From an uncultured Carboxylicivirga sp. (GTDB taxonomy: Bacteria > Bacteroidota > Bacteroidia > Bacteroidales > Marinilabiliaceae): a stretch of DNA of 64,000 nt. Location: assembly GCF_963674565.1 (NCBI RefSeq), contig NZ_OY771430.1, positions 1 through 64,000 of the forward strand. The letters run 5' to 3'. This document shows, piece by piece, positions 34,232-43,504 of this stretch (within the stretch, counting starts at the first letter, position 1; each line of letters begins with the position of its first letter). The position numbers were made by a program, and so were the translations under genes. The notes beneath the pieces were generated by a model. It saw nothing but the letters and a program-made list of their open reading frames with translations. It was not told where the DNA came from and did no database searches.

Positions 34232-35361
34232 TTCTTCTTGTTTGCACTAAAAATGTTTTGAAGCCACACACTTCCTATAATTAATGGGATAACCGCATCA
34301 AATAACAAACTTGAGATAAATAGTTTTTCCTCACTTAATGCCTTGCCAGCCTTAGCCAGAACTATATATTGAACAATAATTCTTGACAAAATTAACCCCA
34401 GACTGACAGGTACAAAAATATGAAAAAAAAGTGAACAAATACCTAGCACCCAAAATATTTGCCTGCTTAAAGGCTCAAGGGTAAGCCACCATTTGATTTT
34501 AAATTTATAGTGTTTCGATGTGGTTAAATGTCTTGATTTTCGAGTTATCCATTCGCCAAAATCAGCGGGTGGTACTGAGATTGTTTGGCTGTTGCGCGAA
34601 ATAGCAACAGATGTGTTGGTTTCCGTAGCACACTCTTTTATAAATAAATCGTCATCACCCGATGCAATATTTAAATATTGTCTGAAGACATTTGATTTCT
34701 GAAAAAGAGTTTTTTTATAGGCCAGATTTCTTCCAACTGCCATAAATGGTTTTTTGCGAAGAGCAAATCCCATGTATTGTACCGTATTGAAAAATGTTTC
34801 GTAGCGAAGAAAAAGGTTAAACAATGATTTTTTCTTTTCAAACCTTCCATACCCAATTACAATCTCTTTTGAATCAGTGAATTCATTACTTAACTCATAT
34901 AACCATTGATCTGATTCCGGGTAACAATCAGCATCCGTAAAGACCAGATGTTCATTTTTAGCAGCTTTGACACCTAATGTCAAGGCTAGTTTTTTGCCTT
35001 GATAAAACTGTTTGTTCTCAGGTATGGTTGTATAATAAAGGTTTTTGTAGTCTTTCTTAAATTCTGCCAAAATCATATCAGAATCATCACTTGAAGCGTC
35101 ATTAACCACTACAACTTCAAATTCAGGATAATCCTGTTTAAGAATTAGAGGTAGAAATTGTTTTAAATTGTAAGCTTCATTTTTAGCACAAATGATTACT
35201 GAAAGTGCTGGTTTATTGTGAGAAGAAACAGATGGTTTTGCAAATGCCACTTTTAATATAAACCATAAATAATAATATATTTGTATCACCCAGCTTAAGC
35301 CAAGCAAACTGATTAAAAGAATCTCAAAGTTTATATTCACCGTCCTGTATTGTTTCTTCAA
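34222..35361 (-). CDS. Membrane-bound family 2 glycosyltransferase
   Basis: A 379-residue GT2 enzyme with an N-terminal membrane span (about 12-38), the GT-A fold with ALSVIICAKNEAYN (52-65), VVVVNDASSDDSD (83-95) and the metal-binding D143-A-D145 in FTDADCYP. ASGDDDLFIKE follows, with WITRKSRH in place of the QxxRW-type acceptor motif, and then two or three C-terminal spans. It probably adds a sugar to a lipid or polymer at the inner membrane; donor and acceptor are unknown. It is the first gene of a unit with the sigma factor and rsmG. Confidence 0.85.
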   Translation of the reverse strand: MKKQYRTVNINFEILLISLLGLSWVIQIYYYLWFILKVAFAKPSVSSHNKPALSVIICAKNEAYNLKQFLPLILKQDYPEFEVVVVNDASSDDSDMILAEFKKDYKNLYYTTIPENKQFYQGKKLALTLGVKAAKNEHLVFTDADCYPESDQWLYELSNEFTDSKEIVIGYGRFEKKKSLFNLFLRYETFFNTVQYMGFALRKKPFMAVGRNLAYKKTLFQKSNVFRQYLNIASGDDDLFIKECATETNTSVAISRNSQTISVPPADFGEWITRKSRHLTTSKHYKFKIKWWLTLEPLSRQIFWVLGICSLFFHIFVPVSLGLILSRIIVQYIVLAKAGKALSEEKLFISSLLFDAVIPLIIGSVWLQNIFSANKKKWK

Positions 35362-35471
35362 ATTTGCAATAATTTTTTACAATCTTCGGTGCAAGAGAAT
35401 TTTTTTTAGCCGAAATATTTAAATGATTATAAAAAATGCCTGTTTATCAACTAGTCTCTTGTTGAGTTTCG

Positions 35472-35479
35472 TATATTTG
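35472..35479 (+). promoter_or_regulatory. -7 box of tgt promoter
   Basis: TATATTTG fits TAnnTTTG; no clear -33 element. Predicted leader about 65 bases. Confidence 0.45.
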
Positions 35480-35549
35480 CAGCCCTTTTTTGAATAAAGT
35501 ATTAACTTGAAAAATGATTTCAGGTTATTTGTTTGTAAAATAGTAAGAT

Positions 35550-36680
35550 ATGAAATTTGAGTTGCAGCATACTGATCCCCAATCCAGTGCAAGAGTCGGG
35601 AAAATAACCACTGATCATGGTGAAATAGAAACACCTATTTTTATGCCTGTAGGCACAGTTGGTTCCGTTAAAGGGGTTCATTTCCGCGATTTACATGAGG
35701 ATGTTCAGGCTCAGATAATATTGGGTAATACCTATCATCTGTATCTGCGTCCCGGATTGGATGTTTTACGTGCTGCAGGTGGACTACATAAATTTAATGG
35801 GTGGAACAAACCAATATTGACTGACAGTGGAGGTTATCAGGTTTTTTCGTTGAGCGATAACCGAAAACTCACTGAAGAAGGAGCTGTGTTCAGGTCGCAT
35901 CTGGATGGATCGAAACATTTATTTACGCCCGAAAATGTAGTAGATGTTCAACGTACCATTGGTGCCGATATTATCATGGCTTTGGATGAATGTCCTCCGG
36001 GAGATTCAGATTATAAATATGCCAAACAATCAATGGAGTTGACTCATCGTTGGTTAAAAAGAGGTATTACTCGTTTCGATTCTACAGAACCTTACTATGG
36101 ACATTCACAAACTTTTTTCCCAATTGTACAGGGAGCAGGCCATCGTGATCTGAGAACTCAATCAGCTGAATTTATTGCTGAACAAAATCGAGAAGGTAAT
36201 GCTATTGGTGGATTGGCAGTAGGTGAGCCAACTGAGGTGATGTATGAAATGGTTGAATTGGTAAATGGTATTCTGCCCAAAGATAAGCCCAGGTATTTAA
36301 TGGGAGTAGGTACTCCTGCTAATCTTTTGGAGAATATTGCTTTAGGTGTAGATATGTTTGACTGTGTTATGCCAACACGTAACGGGCGTAACGGTATGTT
36401 ATTTACTTCTGAAGGAATACTGAACATGAGAAACGAGAAGTGGAAAAATGATTTTTCTCCTGTGGATCCAAACGGAACCTCATTCGTTGATCATCATTAC
36501 ACAAAAGCATATTTGCGTCACTTATATGTTTCAAAAGAAATGCTGGCTGCTCAAATTGGCAGTATGCATAACCTTACCTTTTATCTATGGTTGGTGAAGG
36601 AAGCCCGAAAACATATCATTGAAGGTGATTTTGCAAGTTGGAAAGAAATAATGGTGAAAAAGTTAACAACCAGATTGTAA
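35550..36680 (+). CDS. tgt: Queuine/preQ1 tRNA-ribosyltransferase lacking the zinc cysteines
   Basis: The 376-residue enzyme exchanges guanine 34 of certain tRNAs for a queuosine precursor. Active-site blocks are intact: TDSGGYQVFS (D92), GGLAVGEP and MFDCVMPTRNGRNG (nucleophile D271). In typical bacterial Tgt a C-x-C-x2-C-...-H site binds structural zinc. Here the aligned positions are G309, S311 and D314 (DPNGTSFVD), while histidine H340 remains. The rest of the C-terminus aligns well, so this is not a truncation. I believe other Bacteroidota Tgt proteins share this loss, but could not verify it. Catalysis is probably retained. Confidence 0.95.
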   Translation: MKFELQHTDPQSSARVGKITTDHGEIETPIFMPVGTVGSVKGVHFRDLHEDVQAQIILGNTYHLYLRPGLDVLRAAGGLHKFNGWNKPILTDSGGYQVFSLSDNRKLTEEGAVFRSHLDGSKHLFTPENVVDVQRTIGADIIMALDECPPGDSDYKYAKQSMELTHRWLKRGITRFDSTEPYYGHSQTFFPIVQGAGHRDLRTQSAEFIAEQNREGNAIGGLAVGEPTEVMYEMVELVNGILPKDKPRYLMGVGTPANLLENIALGVDMFDCVMPTRNGRNGMLFTSEGILNMRNEKWKNDFSPVDPNGTSFVDHHYTKAYLRHLYVSKEMLAAQIGSMHNLTFYLWLVKEARKHIIEGDFASWKEIMVKKLTTRL

Positions 36681-36785
36681 AATAATATTGAGATTGAGTC
36701 TTGTATTTTTAACTTTTTATTACACATTTTTTTTGTTCTTTTGTATTAGGCTCAATAGAGGCGTTGTTAAACTAAAACCGACGTT

Positions 36786-37868
36786 TTGAAGAAACTGGAT
36801 CTATATATTCTCAAAAAATTTCTTGGGACTTTCTTTTTTGCAATTTTATTGATTATTAGTATTTCGGTGGTATTTGATATCACTGAGAAGGTTGATGATT
36901 TTATTGACAAGAGTCCTTCTTTAAATGCAATAGTATTTGATTACTATAAAAACTTTATTCCTTATTTTGCCAACTTATTTACACCTCTGTTTGTATTTAT
37001 AGCCGTAATATTTTTTACATCAAAGATGGCTTATCAAACAGAAATAATCGCCATCTTATCAAGTGGTGTGAGTTTTAGGCGAATGATGTTCCCTTATTTT
37101 ATGGGTGCTGCTATAATTGCTATATTCTCCTTCATATTAGGCGGATATATTATTCCTCCTGCTAATCGAACACGATTAAAATTCGAGGCTACCTATATTA
37201 AAGACAAGAAGGAAGTGGGTTTGAGTAATATTCATATGCAGATCGAACCCGGTTTGTTTGTTTTCTTAGGTAAATATTATTCCTATCAGGAGAAAGGTGA
37301 TTATTTCAATCTTGAGAAATACGATCAGAAAAAGTTATTGTCGAAACTATCAGCTCGAACAGTTAAATATGACACTGCTACAGGTAAATGGCACCTTAGT
37401 CAGTATATGATTCGTGAATTTAAAAACGATATAGAGCAGGTTATTTCTAAAGGTAGGGAGTTGGATACTTTGATTCCAAATATGAAACCGGCAGATTTTA
37501 AGGAAGAGAGAAAGTATTTTGAGATGATGACCAATCCTGAACTGAACAATTATATTGAAGAACAAACTGCCCGTGGAGTTGGAAACCTGGAAGAGTTTTA
37601 TATTGAAAAGTATAGAAGAATAGCTTCACCTTTTAGTGCATTTATACTCACACTCATTGGAGTATCATTAGCTTCCCGGAAAGTCAGGGGAGGAATGGGA
37701 TTACACATTGGGGTTGGCATTGGTTTAAGTTTTTCGTATATTTTGTTCATGACTATTTCAACCACCTTTGCCATTAACGGTAATATGAACCCCTTATTAG
37801 CCGTTTGGATACCTAATATTCTGTTTGCAATGATCGGAATATACCTCTATTACAGAGCACCAAAATAG
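36786..37868 (+). CDS. LptF/LptG-family lipopolysaccharide export permease
   Basis: A 360-residue YjgP/YjgQ family inner-membrane protein with six predicted spans: three before and three after a periplasmic beta-jellyroll domain (about 125-265). LptF/G works with the LptB ATPase to extract LPS and pass it to the periplasmic bridge. The start is TTG at 36786: an in-frame stop lies 15 bases upstream and the first in-frame ATG is about 80 codons inside, after conserved spans. Whether it corresponds to LptF or LptG is not clear. Confidence 0.88.
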   Translation: MKKLDLYILKKFLGTFFFAILLIISISVVFDITEKVDDFIDKSPSLNAIVFDYYKNFIPYFANLFTPLFVFIAVIFFTSKMAYQTEIIAILSSGVSFRRMMFPYFMGAAIIAIFSFILGGYIIPPANRTRLKFEATYIKDKKEVGLSNIHMQIEPGLFVFLGKYYSYQEKGDYFNLEKYDQKKLLSKLSARTVKYDTATGKWHLSQYMIREFKNDIEQVISKGRELDTLIPNMKPADFKEERKYFEMMTNPELNNYIEEQTARGVGNLEEFYIEKYRRIASPFSAFILTLIGVSLASRKVRGGMGLHIGVGIGLSFSYILFMTISTTFAINGNMNPLLAVWIPNILFAMIGIYLYYRAPK

Positions 37869-37962
37869 TTGGTGTTAAGTTGATTAATGAAGATATGTAA
37901 CATTCGGAATATGTTTAAATGAATGTTTTCCTTTTGTTAAAAAAATAAAATTAGTAATTATG

Positions 37963-37989
37963 CACCCTGAAAAATTATTGATCAGGGTG
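37963..37989 (+). promoter_or_regulatory. Inverted repeat in leader of carboxylase gene
   Basis: CACCCTGA (37963-37970) and TCAGGGTG (37982-37989) form a perfect 8-bp stem with an 11-base loop, 44 bases before the ATG. No T-run follows, so an operator or leader hairpin is more likely than a terminator. A second dyad (AACATTC/GAATGTT, 37899-37927) lies just after the permease gene and may end that transcript. Confidence 0.4.
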
Positions 37990-38033
37990 ATGTTTGTCTT
38001 GGTTAATAGTAGGTTAAATCAAATTATTGGATT

Positions 38034-39578
38034 ATGTCATTGAAAAAACACATCCTTGACCTTCGTAAAAGAAAGGAACAAGTTCAAAAGGGTGGTGGCG
38101 ACAAAGCCATTGAAAAACAGGTGGCGAGAGGAAAACAAACCGCTCGTAACCGAATTTTGGCACTTTTGGATAGAGATTCTTTCACCGAGTACGACCTTTT
38201 TGTAGAACATGAAGCTCGTGACTTTGGTATGGACAAAAAACAGCTTCATGGAGATGGAGTAATTATTGGAACAGGTACCATTTATGGTGCTCCAATCTGT
38301 ATTTATGCCCAGGATTTTACGGTAGAAGGAGGTTCATTAGGATTAATGCATGCCCGTAAGATTACAAAAATTATGGATCACGCTCTGAAGATGCGTGTGC
38401 CTTGTGTTGGTATCAACGATTCAGGTGGTGCCCGTATTCAGGAAGGTGTGAATGCTTTGGCTGGTTATGGTGAAATTTTCTATCGTAATACCCTTGCTTC
38501 AGGTGTGATTCCTCAGATTTCTGTTATATTAGGCCCTTGTGCCGGAGGTGCTGTTTATTCACCAGCCTTAACCGACTTTGTATTTGTAGTAGATAACATT
38601 TCAAAAATGTTTATCACCGGACCAAGTGTAATAGAATCTGTTTTAGGTGAAAAAATCTCAATGGAAGATTTGGGAGGAGCTCGTGTACATGCCGAAACAA
38701 CTGGTAATGCGCATTTCTTCTCGAATAGTGAAGATGAGTGTTTTGAGCAAATTAAAAAGCTTATCACTTTTATTCCTTGGAGCAATACTAAGAGAGCTAA
38801 AACATTCCCTCCAAAACCACCTAAGTTCACTGGTAATATCGAAGATCTTATTCCAGCTGATCCACGTCAGCCTTATGATGTTCGTGATGTTATCAAAGCG
38901 ATTGTTGATGACTCAGATTTCTTTGAAATTCAGGAGCTCTGGGCAGCAAATATCATAATTGGTTTCGGTCGTTTGAATGGTGAAACAGTAGGTTTTGTTG
39001 CTAACCAACCATTGGTATTGGCTGGTGTATTGGATTGTGATAGTTCAGATAAAGCAGCTCGTTTTATCCGTTACTGTGATGCATTTAATATTCCGATTGT
39101 TACTTTGGAAGATATGCCAGGATACTTACCGGGTGTTGACCAGGAGCATGCCGGTGTGATTCGTCATGGAGCTAAAGTTCTTTATGCATATTCTGAAGCT
39201 ACTGTACCTAAGGTTACTGTTATCTTAAGAAAAGCATATGGTGGTGGTTATATCGCGATGAATTCACGTCACTTGGGTGCTGACTTTATGTTTGCATGGC
39301 CAACAGCTGAGATTGCTGTAATGGGACCTGAAGGTGCTGCTAATATTATCTTTAGAAAAGAGATTGAAGAAGCTGAAGATAAAGATGTAATGCGTGCTAA
39401 GAAAGTGGAAGAGTACAAAGAGAAATTTGCGAATCCATTTGTTGCGGCAGCTAAAGGTTACATTGACTCTGTAATTGAGCCAAGCGAAACACGTGACTTG
39501 CTTCTTCATGCTATTGAAGTTTCAGCACATAAAGACGATCACCGTCCAGCTAAAAAACACGGAATTCCACCATTTTAA
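38034..39578 (+). CDS. Acyl-CoA carboxylase / methylmalonyl-CoA decarboxylase carboxyltransferase subunit
   Basis: The 514-residue protein has two crotonase-like carboxyltransferase halves with acyl-CoA and carboxybiotin oxyanion-hole glycines: INDSGGARIQEGVNAL, ILGPCAGGAVYSPAL, and in the C-half LEDMPGYLPGVDQEHAGVIRHGAK and RKAYGGGYIAMNSRHLGADF. It is closest to propionyl-CoA carboxylase beta / methylmalonyl-CoA decarboxylase alpha (MmdA). The biotin carrier is encoded 11 bases downstream. Neither biotin carboxylase nor a Na+-pump beta subunit is in the window, so carboxylase versus decarboxylase cannot be decided. Confidence 0.92.
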   Translation: MSLKKHILDLRKRKEQVQKGGGDKAIEKQVARGKQTARNRILALLDRDSFTEYDLFVEHEARDFGMDKKQLHGDGVIIGTGTIYGAPICIYAQDFTVEGGSLGLMHARKITKIMDHALKMRVPCVGINDSGGARIQEGVNALAGYGEIFYRNTLASGVIPQISVILGPCAGGAVYSPALTDFVFVVDNISKMFITGPSVIESVLGEKISMEDLGGARVHAETTGNAHFFSNSEDECFEQIKKLITFIPWSNTKRAKTFPPKPPKFTGNIEDLIPADPRQPYDVRDVIKAIVDDSDFFEIQELWAANIIIGFGRLNGETVGFVANQPLVLAGVLDCDSSDKAARFIRYCDAFNIPIVTLEDMPGYLPGVDQEHAGVIRHGAKVLYAYSEATVPKVTVILRKAYGGGYIAMNSRHLGADFMFAWPTAEIAVMGPEGAANIIFRKEIEEAEDKDVMRAKKVEEYKEKFANPFVAAAKGYIDSVIEPSETRDLLLHAIEVSAHKDDHRPAKKHGIPPF

Positions 39579-39579
39579 C

Positions 39580-39585
39580 AGGAGG
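39580..39585 (+). promoter_or_regulatory. Strong Shine-Dalgarno before the biotin carrier gene
   Basis: AGGAGG ends 4 bases before the ATG at 39590. Such strong Shine-Dalgarno sites are rare in Bacteroidota; it may ensure high carrier production. Confidence 0.6.
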
Positions 39586-39589
39586 TTTT

Positions 39590-39916
39590 ATGGCAAAACA
39601 AAAAATAGAAGGATTGGTCGATTTTGCTATACTTAGTATGAAGTATAAAACAAGATTAACCAAGAAATTCGAAAACCGTATTGTTTACGAAGATCCAAAT
39701 CCAAATAACATTTTGTCCTACATACCCGGAACAGTTAATGAAGTGTTTGTGAAAGTGGGTCAGGAAGTTAAAGAAGGAGAATCATTAATGATTCTTGAAG
39801 CAATGAAAATGAGAAATCAGATTGCCATGCCTTTTGATGGAAAGGTGAAAGCCATTCATGTGAAGGAAGGTGATAGGATACCAAAAAATCATCTCATGAT
39901 TGAGATTGAAGAATAA
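39590..39916 (+). CDS. Biotin carboxyl carrier protein
   Basis: A 108-residue biotinyl-domain protein with the biotin attachment motif EAMKM (K73) in MILEAMKMRNQ, preceded by the lipoyl-like beta fold from about residue 41. The N-terminal 40 residues are basic and lack the Pro/Ala-rich linker found in many carriers. It carries the carboxyl group to the carboxyltransferase encoded immediately upstream. Confidence 0.92.
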   Translation: MAKQKIEGLVDFAILSMKYKTRLTKKFENRIVYEDPNPNNILSYIPGTVNEVFVKVGQEVKEGESLMILEAMKMRNQIAMPFDGKVKAIHVKEGDRIPKNHLMIEIEE

Positions 39917-39944
39917 AAAAAAGCTGCCTTGTGCAGCTTTTTTT
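39915..39944. terminator. Bidirectional terminator between biotin carrier gene and ispE
   Basis: AAAAGCTGC pairs with GCAGCTTTT around CTTGT, flanked by A-run and T-run. It can end both convergent transcripts. Confidence 0.85.
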
Positions 39945-39976
39945 ATATCGTTTTTTTAGCATTTAATTCTGGCGGA

Positions 39977-40795
39977 TTATTTCAGTTTCCCCCTCCAAAC
40001 AAAATAGGATGGATCCATTGTGAATGTTGGCTCCTCGCTGAATAATCCAAAAACACTCGATCCACTACCTGACATTGCAGCATAGATTGCTCCTTTCGAA
40101 TATAAGAGTTCCTTAATTTCTTTTATTTCAGGATATTTTTTGAATACACTTTTTTCAAAATCGTTTTTTATAACCTCTTTCCACTCTTCTATTGGAAGCA
40201 GAATGTCTTCTTTTAATGAGTGTACTGGCATTTCCGGGGTGACTCCTGCATAGGCTTCTGGAGTACTGACGTGGATTGGAGGTTTAACCAAATATAGATA
40301 ATACTCACTTAGGTCAAGTTGTATAGGATTTAATATCTCCCCAATACCGGTTGCAAAGGTTGAATTGTTTTCTATGAAAAAAGGAACATCTGCCCCCAGA
40401 CCTGAAGCTTTGGTTTTAAGTTCATTCTTGCTTAGTTTTAAATCAAACATCGAGTTCAGCATATTGAGCATAAATGCAGCATCAGAAGATCCACCGCCCA
40501 AGCCGGCCCCAAAAGGTACTGCTTTATGTAAATGAATTTCAAGGGGTGGAATGGTGTGATCTTTTTTAATCAGATTCAGAGCTTTTACACAAATATTACT
40601 TTCAGCGGTAGCATCTACCTTTATTCCTGAATTGAAGAGTTGATATTCAGTTTTTAAATCATGATTAATAATTATCTCCAAAGCATCACATAAGGGGATG
40701 GGATAAAAAACTGTTTCGAGATTGTGGTAACCATCAGATCGTTTTTCAACCACGTTAAGACCAATGTTTATTTTAGCATTCGGGAATTGGATCAT
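39977..40795 (-). CDS. ispE: 4-diphosphocytidyl-2-C-methyl-D-erythritol kinase
   Basis: A 272-residue GHMP kinase of the MEP isoprenoid pathway. The start MIQFPNAKINIGLNVVEKRSDGYH is typical, and the ATP-binding GAGLGGGSSDAA and C-terminal MSGSGSSVFG motifs are present. ATG at 40795 is chosen because the family begins just before the F-x-N-A-K-I-N motif; a further ATG 15 codons upstream would add an atypical tail. It is a single-gene unit on the minus strand. Confidence 0.93.
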   Translation of the reverse strand: MIQFPNAKINIGLNVVEKRSDGYHNLETVFYPIPLCDALEIIINHDLKTEYQLFNSGIKVDATAESNICVKALNLIKKDHTIPPLEIHLHKAVPFGAGLGGGSSDAAFMLNMLNSMFDLKLSKNELKTKASGLGADVPFFIENNSTFATGIGEILNPIQLDLSEYYLYLVKPPIHVSTPEAYAGVTPEMPVHSLKEDILLPIEEWKEVIKNDFEKSVFKKYPEIKEIKELLYSKGAIYAAMSGSGSSVFGLFSEEPTFTMDPSYFVWRGKLK

Positions 40796-40918
40796 CTGTA
40801 TTGTTTTTGGCAAAATAAATGAATTCTGAAACAATATCATTAATTTTAAATGTTTTCAAATTTATTTGTTTGGGAATGAAGTGATATCGTATTTAATCCA
40901 AGATAGTTGGTGGTATGC

Positions 40919-40950
40919 TTTAAGTTTCTCGGATGTGATTAGTATATTTG
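40919..40950 (+). promoter_or_regulatory. dnaB promoter
   Basis: TTTA at 40919-40922, 20-base spacer, TATATTTG at 40943-40950, close to the -33/-7 consensus. Leader about 25 bases. Confidence 0.65.
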
Positions 40951-40982
40951 TTCCCCGCTTTTTAATTCACTAAAAATAATTA

Positions 40983-42518
40983 ATGGCTAAACAACAGTAT
41001 AATAAGAATGCTTTGATGAACAGTGAACTCGGTAAATTGCCTCCTCAGGTACTTGATTTAGAGGAAGCAGTTTTAGGAGCTCTTATGCTTGAGAAAGATG
41101 CCTTTGTGCAAATTTCGGAGCTTTTAAAGCCGGAACATTTCTACAAGGAAGCTCATCAATTCATTTATCAGGCCATTATGAATTTGGAGGCTCATGAGCA
41201 ACCTGTTGATATGTTAACGGTTACTCAGGAATTAAAACGTTTAGGGAAGCTTGAAGAAGTAGGTGGGGCGTTCTATGTTTCGCAACTTACGAGTAAGGTT
41301 GCATCAGCAGCTCATATTGAGTTTCATGCTCGAATTATCTGGCAAAAGTTTCTTCAACGTCAGATGATACAAATTTCAAGTGATCTACAAACCAAAGCAT
41401 ACGATGATGCCATTGATGTAAATGATTTGCTGGAAGAGGCTGAAAGTACCTTTTTTATGCTTTCACAGGGTAGTATGAAGCGTGAAGCTGTTCAGATCAA
41501 TCCTGTTATTCAGGAGGCAATTGACCGAATAAAAGTTGCTGCTTCAAGAGGAGACGGATTGAGTGGGGTTGCTTCAGGATTTACTGCTCTTGATAGAATT
41601 ACTTCTGGATGGCAGGGGTCAGCTTTGATAATTATAGCCGCTCGTCCTGCTATGGGTAAAACTGCTTTTGTATTATCCATGACACGTCAGATGGCTTTAA
41701 ATCATAAAATTCCGGTAGCCATTTTCTCTCTGGAGATGTCAAACGTGGAATTGGTAAACCGTTTGGTGGTTTCTGAAACAGAATTATCAGCAGATAAAAT
41801 TAAAAAAGGTAATTTGGCTCCATATGAATGGGAACAACTCGATCATAAGATACAGAATCTGATTGATGCACCTATTTATGTTGATGATACTGCGGGTTTA
41901 TCGGTATTTGAGCTGCGTGCAAAATGTCGCAGACTTAAAAAACAACACAATATTCAGTGTATAATCATTGACTACCTTCAGCTGATGAATGCAAGTGGTA
42001 TGAGTCCAGGTAACCGTCAGGAAGAGGTAAGTATCATTTCACGATCCTTAAAAGGTTTGGCCAAAGAACTCGATGTACCTGTTATAGCACTGTCACAGTT
42101 GAATCGTGGAGTAGAATCGCGTGCAGGTAACGAAGGTAAGCGACCTCAGTTATCAGACCTTCGTGAGTCAGGTGCGATTGAGCAGGATGCTGATATGGTA
42201 TGTTTTATTCATCGACCCGAATATTATCGTATTACTGAAGATGAACAAGGTAACTCGCTGATTGGTATGGCTGAAATTATTATTGCCAAGCATCGTGCCG
42301 GACCTACTGCAGATGTTCGCCTTCGATTTAGATCAGAATTGGCAAGATTTCAGGATGTGGAAGAGGATATGTTTAATGATGAAGGTTTTGGACAACAACC
42401 AGCCGCGCATAGCTTGCCTTCAAAAATGAATGCTGGAATGGATGATGGTGAAGGAGCTACTCATTTACCAGATTTCCCGGATATGAGTGCTGGTTTTGAC
42501 AAAGATATGCCATTCTAA
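40983..42518 (+). CDS. dnaB: Replicative DNA helicase
   Basis: A 511-residue hexameric helicase. The N-terminal primase-interacting domain (about 20-160) begins PPQVLDLEEAVLGALML. The RecA-like motor has Walker A AARPAMGKTAF (about 219-229), Walker B CIIIDYLQLM and the H4 region QLSDLRESGAIEQDAD. It unwinds DNA ahead of the replication fork. No intein interrupts it. The acidic C-terminal tail (about 460-511) is longer than in E. coli. Confidence 0.97.
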   Translation: MAKQQYNKNALMNSELGKLPPQVLDLEEAVLGALMLEKDAFVQISELLKPEHFYKEAHQFIYQAIMNLEAHEQPVDMLTVTQELKRLGKLEEVGGAFYVSQLTSKVASAAHIEFHARIIWQKFLQRQMIQISSDLQTKAYDDAIDVNDLLEEAESTFFMLSQGSMKREAVQINPVIQEAIDRIKVAASRGDGLSGVASGFTALDRITSGWQGSALIIIAARPAMGKTAFVLSMTRQMALNHKIPVAIFSLEMSNVELVNRLVVSETELSADKIKKGNLAPYEWEQLDHKIQNLIDAPIYVDDTAGLSVFELRAKCRRLKKQHNIQCIIIDYLQLMNASGMSPGNRQEEVSIISRSLKGLAKELDVPVIALSQLNRGVESRAGNEGKRPQLSDLRESGAIEQDADMVCFIHRPEYYRITEDEQGNSLIGMAEIIIAKHRAGPTADVRLRFRSELARFQDVEEDMFNDEGFGQQPAAHSLPSKMNAGMDDGEGATHLPDFPDMSAGFDKDMPF

Positions 42519-42634
42519 TAAATTATAAGCTAAGCAGCTTTTCATCTTTTTAGTTGTCTTTAGTTTGGTTGTGTGTATAATCAATGAATAATTATATTTT
42601 CATTGATGAGAATTTTATTCTTAGACCCCAAATT

Positions 42635-43495
42635 ATGAAAGAAAACAGACCTATAGCTGTAATTACCGGACCAACAAGTGGTATTGGAGAGGCTTTTACC
42701 TACAAACTGGCAGATGACGGTTATGATTTAGTTTTAGTTGCCAGGCAAAAAGCTAAACTAAAAAAGCTTGCAGTGTCAGTTGAAAATAAATATGGAGTAA
42801 CTGTCCGTCAAATTCTGGCAGATTTGTCCCTGAATAATGATATTGCTACTGTTGAGAAAGAATTAGCATTGTTACAGCGTATTGATTTACTAATTAATAA
42901 TGCTGGTTTTGGTGTTGGTGGCTATTTTATTGAGGTGCCACTGGCGAAACAGATGGATATGCTTAACGTTCACCTTAATAGTACTATAAGATTTAGTAGA
43001 GCTGTAATACCTGTTATGGCAAACCAGAAAGTTAAAGGTAATATTATTAATGTAGCTTCTTTTTCAGTTTTTATTGATGTGCCGGGAAGTGTTATGTATA
43101 GCACTACAAAATCAGCAGTTGTACATTTTTCTAAGACTTTGCAGTATGAGGTAAAGGACTATAATATAAAAATTCAGGCTCTTTGTCCGGTTTTTACGCC
43201 TACTTCTTTTCATAAGTCTATAAATCGGGATTTAGAATTTATGAAGAATATACCAGATTTCTTCTGGACACCAAAGGAAGATGTTGTCTTAAGTTCGTTG
43301 AAAGCATTGAATTCTTCAACGGTTATTTGTATTCCCGGAAATTTTAACCGGATCATATACTGGTTTAATAAACAACCATTGTTTTCGCAAATAATTCATA
43401 AAATAACATTGAAATTAAATGGAAGAACGAAGATGCCTGATTTAACAAACAAGGTAAAAAACAGGGCAGTTGATGAACTCGTAGAAGTAGATTAA
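42635..43495 (+). CDS. Short-chain dehydrogenase/reductase
   Basis: The 286-residue classical SDR has the NAD(P) motif TGPTSGIG (11-18), NNAGFG, the catalytic serine in NVASFS and YSTTK. It resembles the DltE/YqjQ-like ketoreductases, but the substrate is unknown. ATG at 42635 is preferred over one 17 codons upstream because the family starts just before the nucleotide-binding strand. It stands alone between dnaB and a terminator. Confidence 0.85.
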   Translation: MKENRPIAVITGPTSGIGEAFTYKLADDGYDLVLVARQKAKLKKLAVSVENKYGVTVRQILADLSLNNDIATVEKELALLQRIDLLINNAGFGVGGYFIEVPLAKQMDMLNVHLNSTIRFSRAVIPVMANQKVKGNIINVASFSVFIDVPGSVMYSTTKSAVVHFSKTLQYEVKDYNIKIQALCPVFTPTSFHKSINRDLEFMKNIPDFFWTPKEDVVLSSLKALNSSTVICIPGNFNRIIYWFNKQPLFSQIIHKITLKLNGRTKMPDLTNKVKNRAVDELVEVD

Positions 43496-43504
43496 ATTAA
43501 TATA

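Noticed and set aside
42527..42550. Small AAGCT/AGCTT stem with T-rich tract after dnaB
   Set aside because: Only 5 bp, too weak to list as a terminator.
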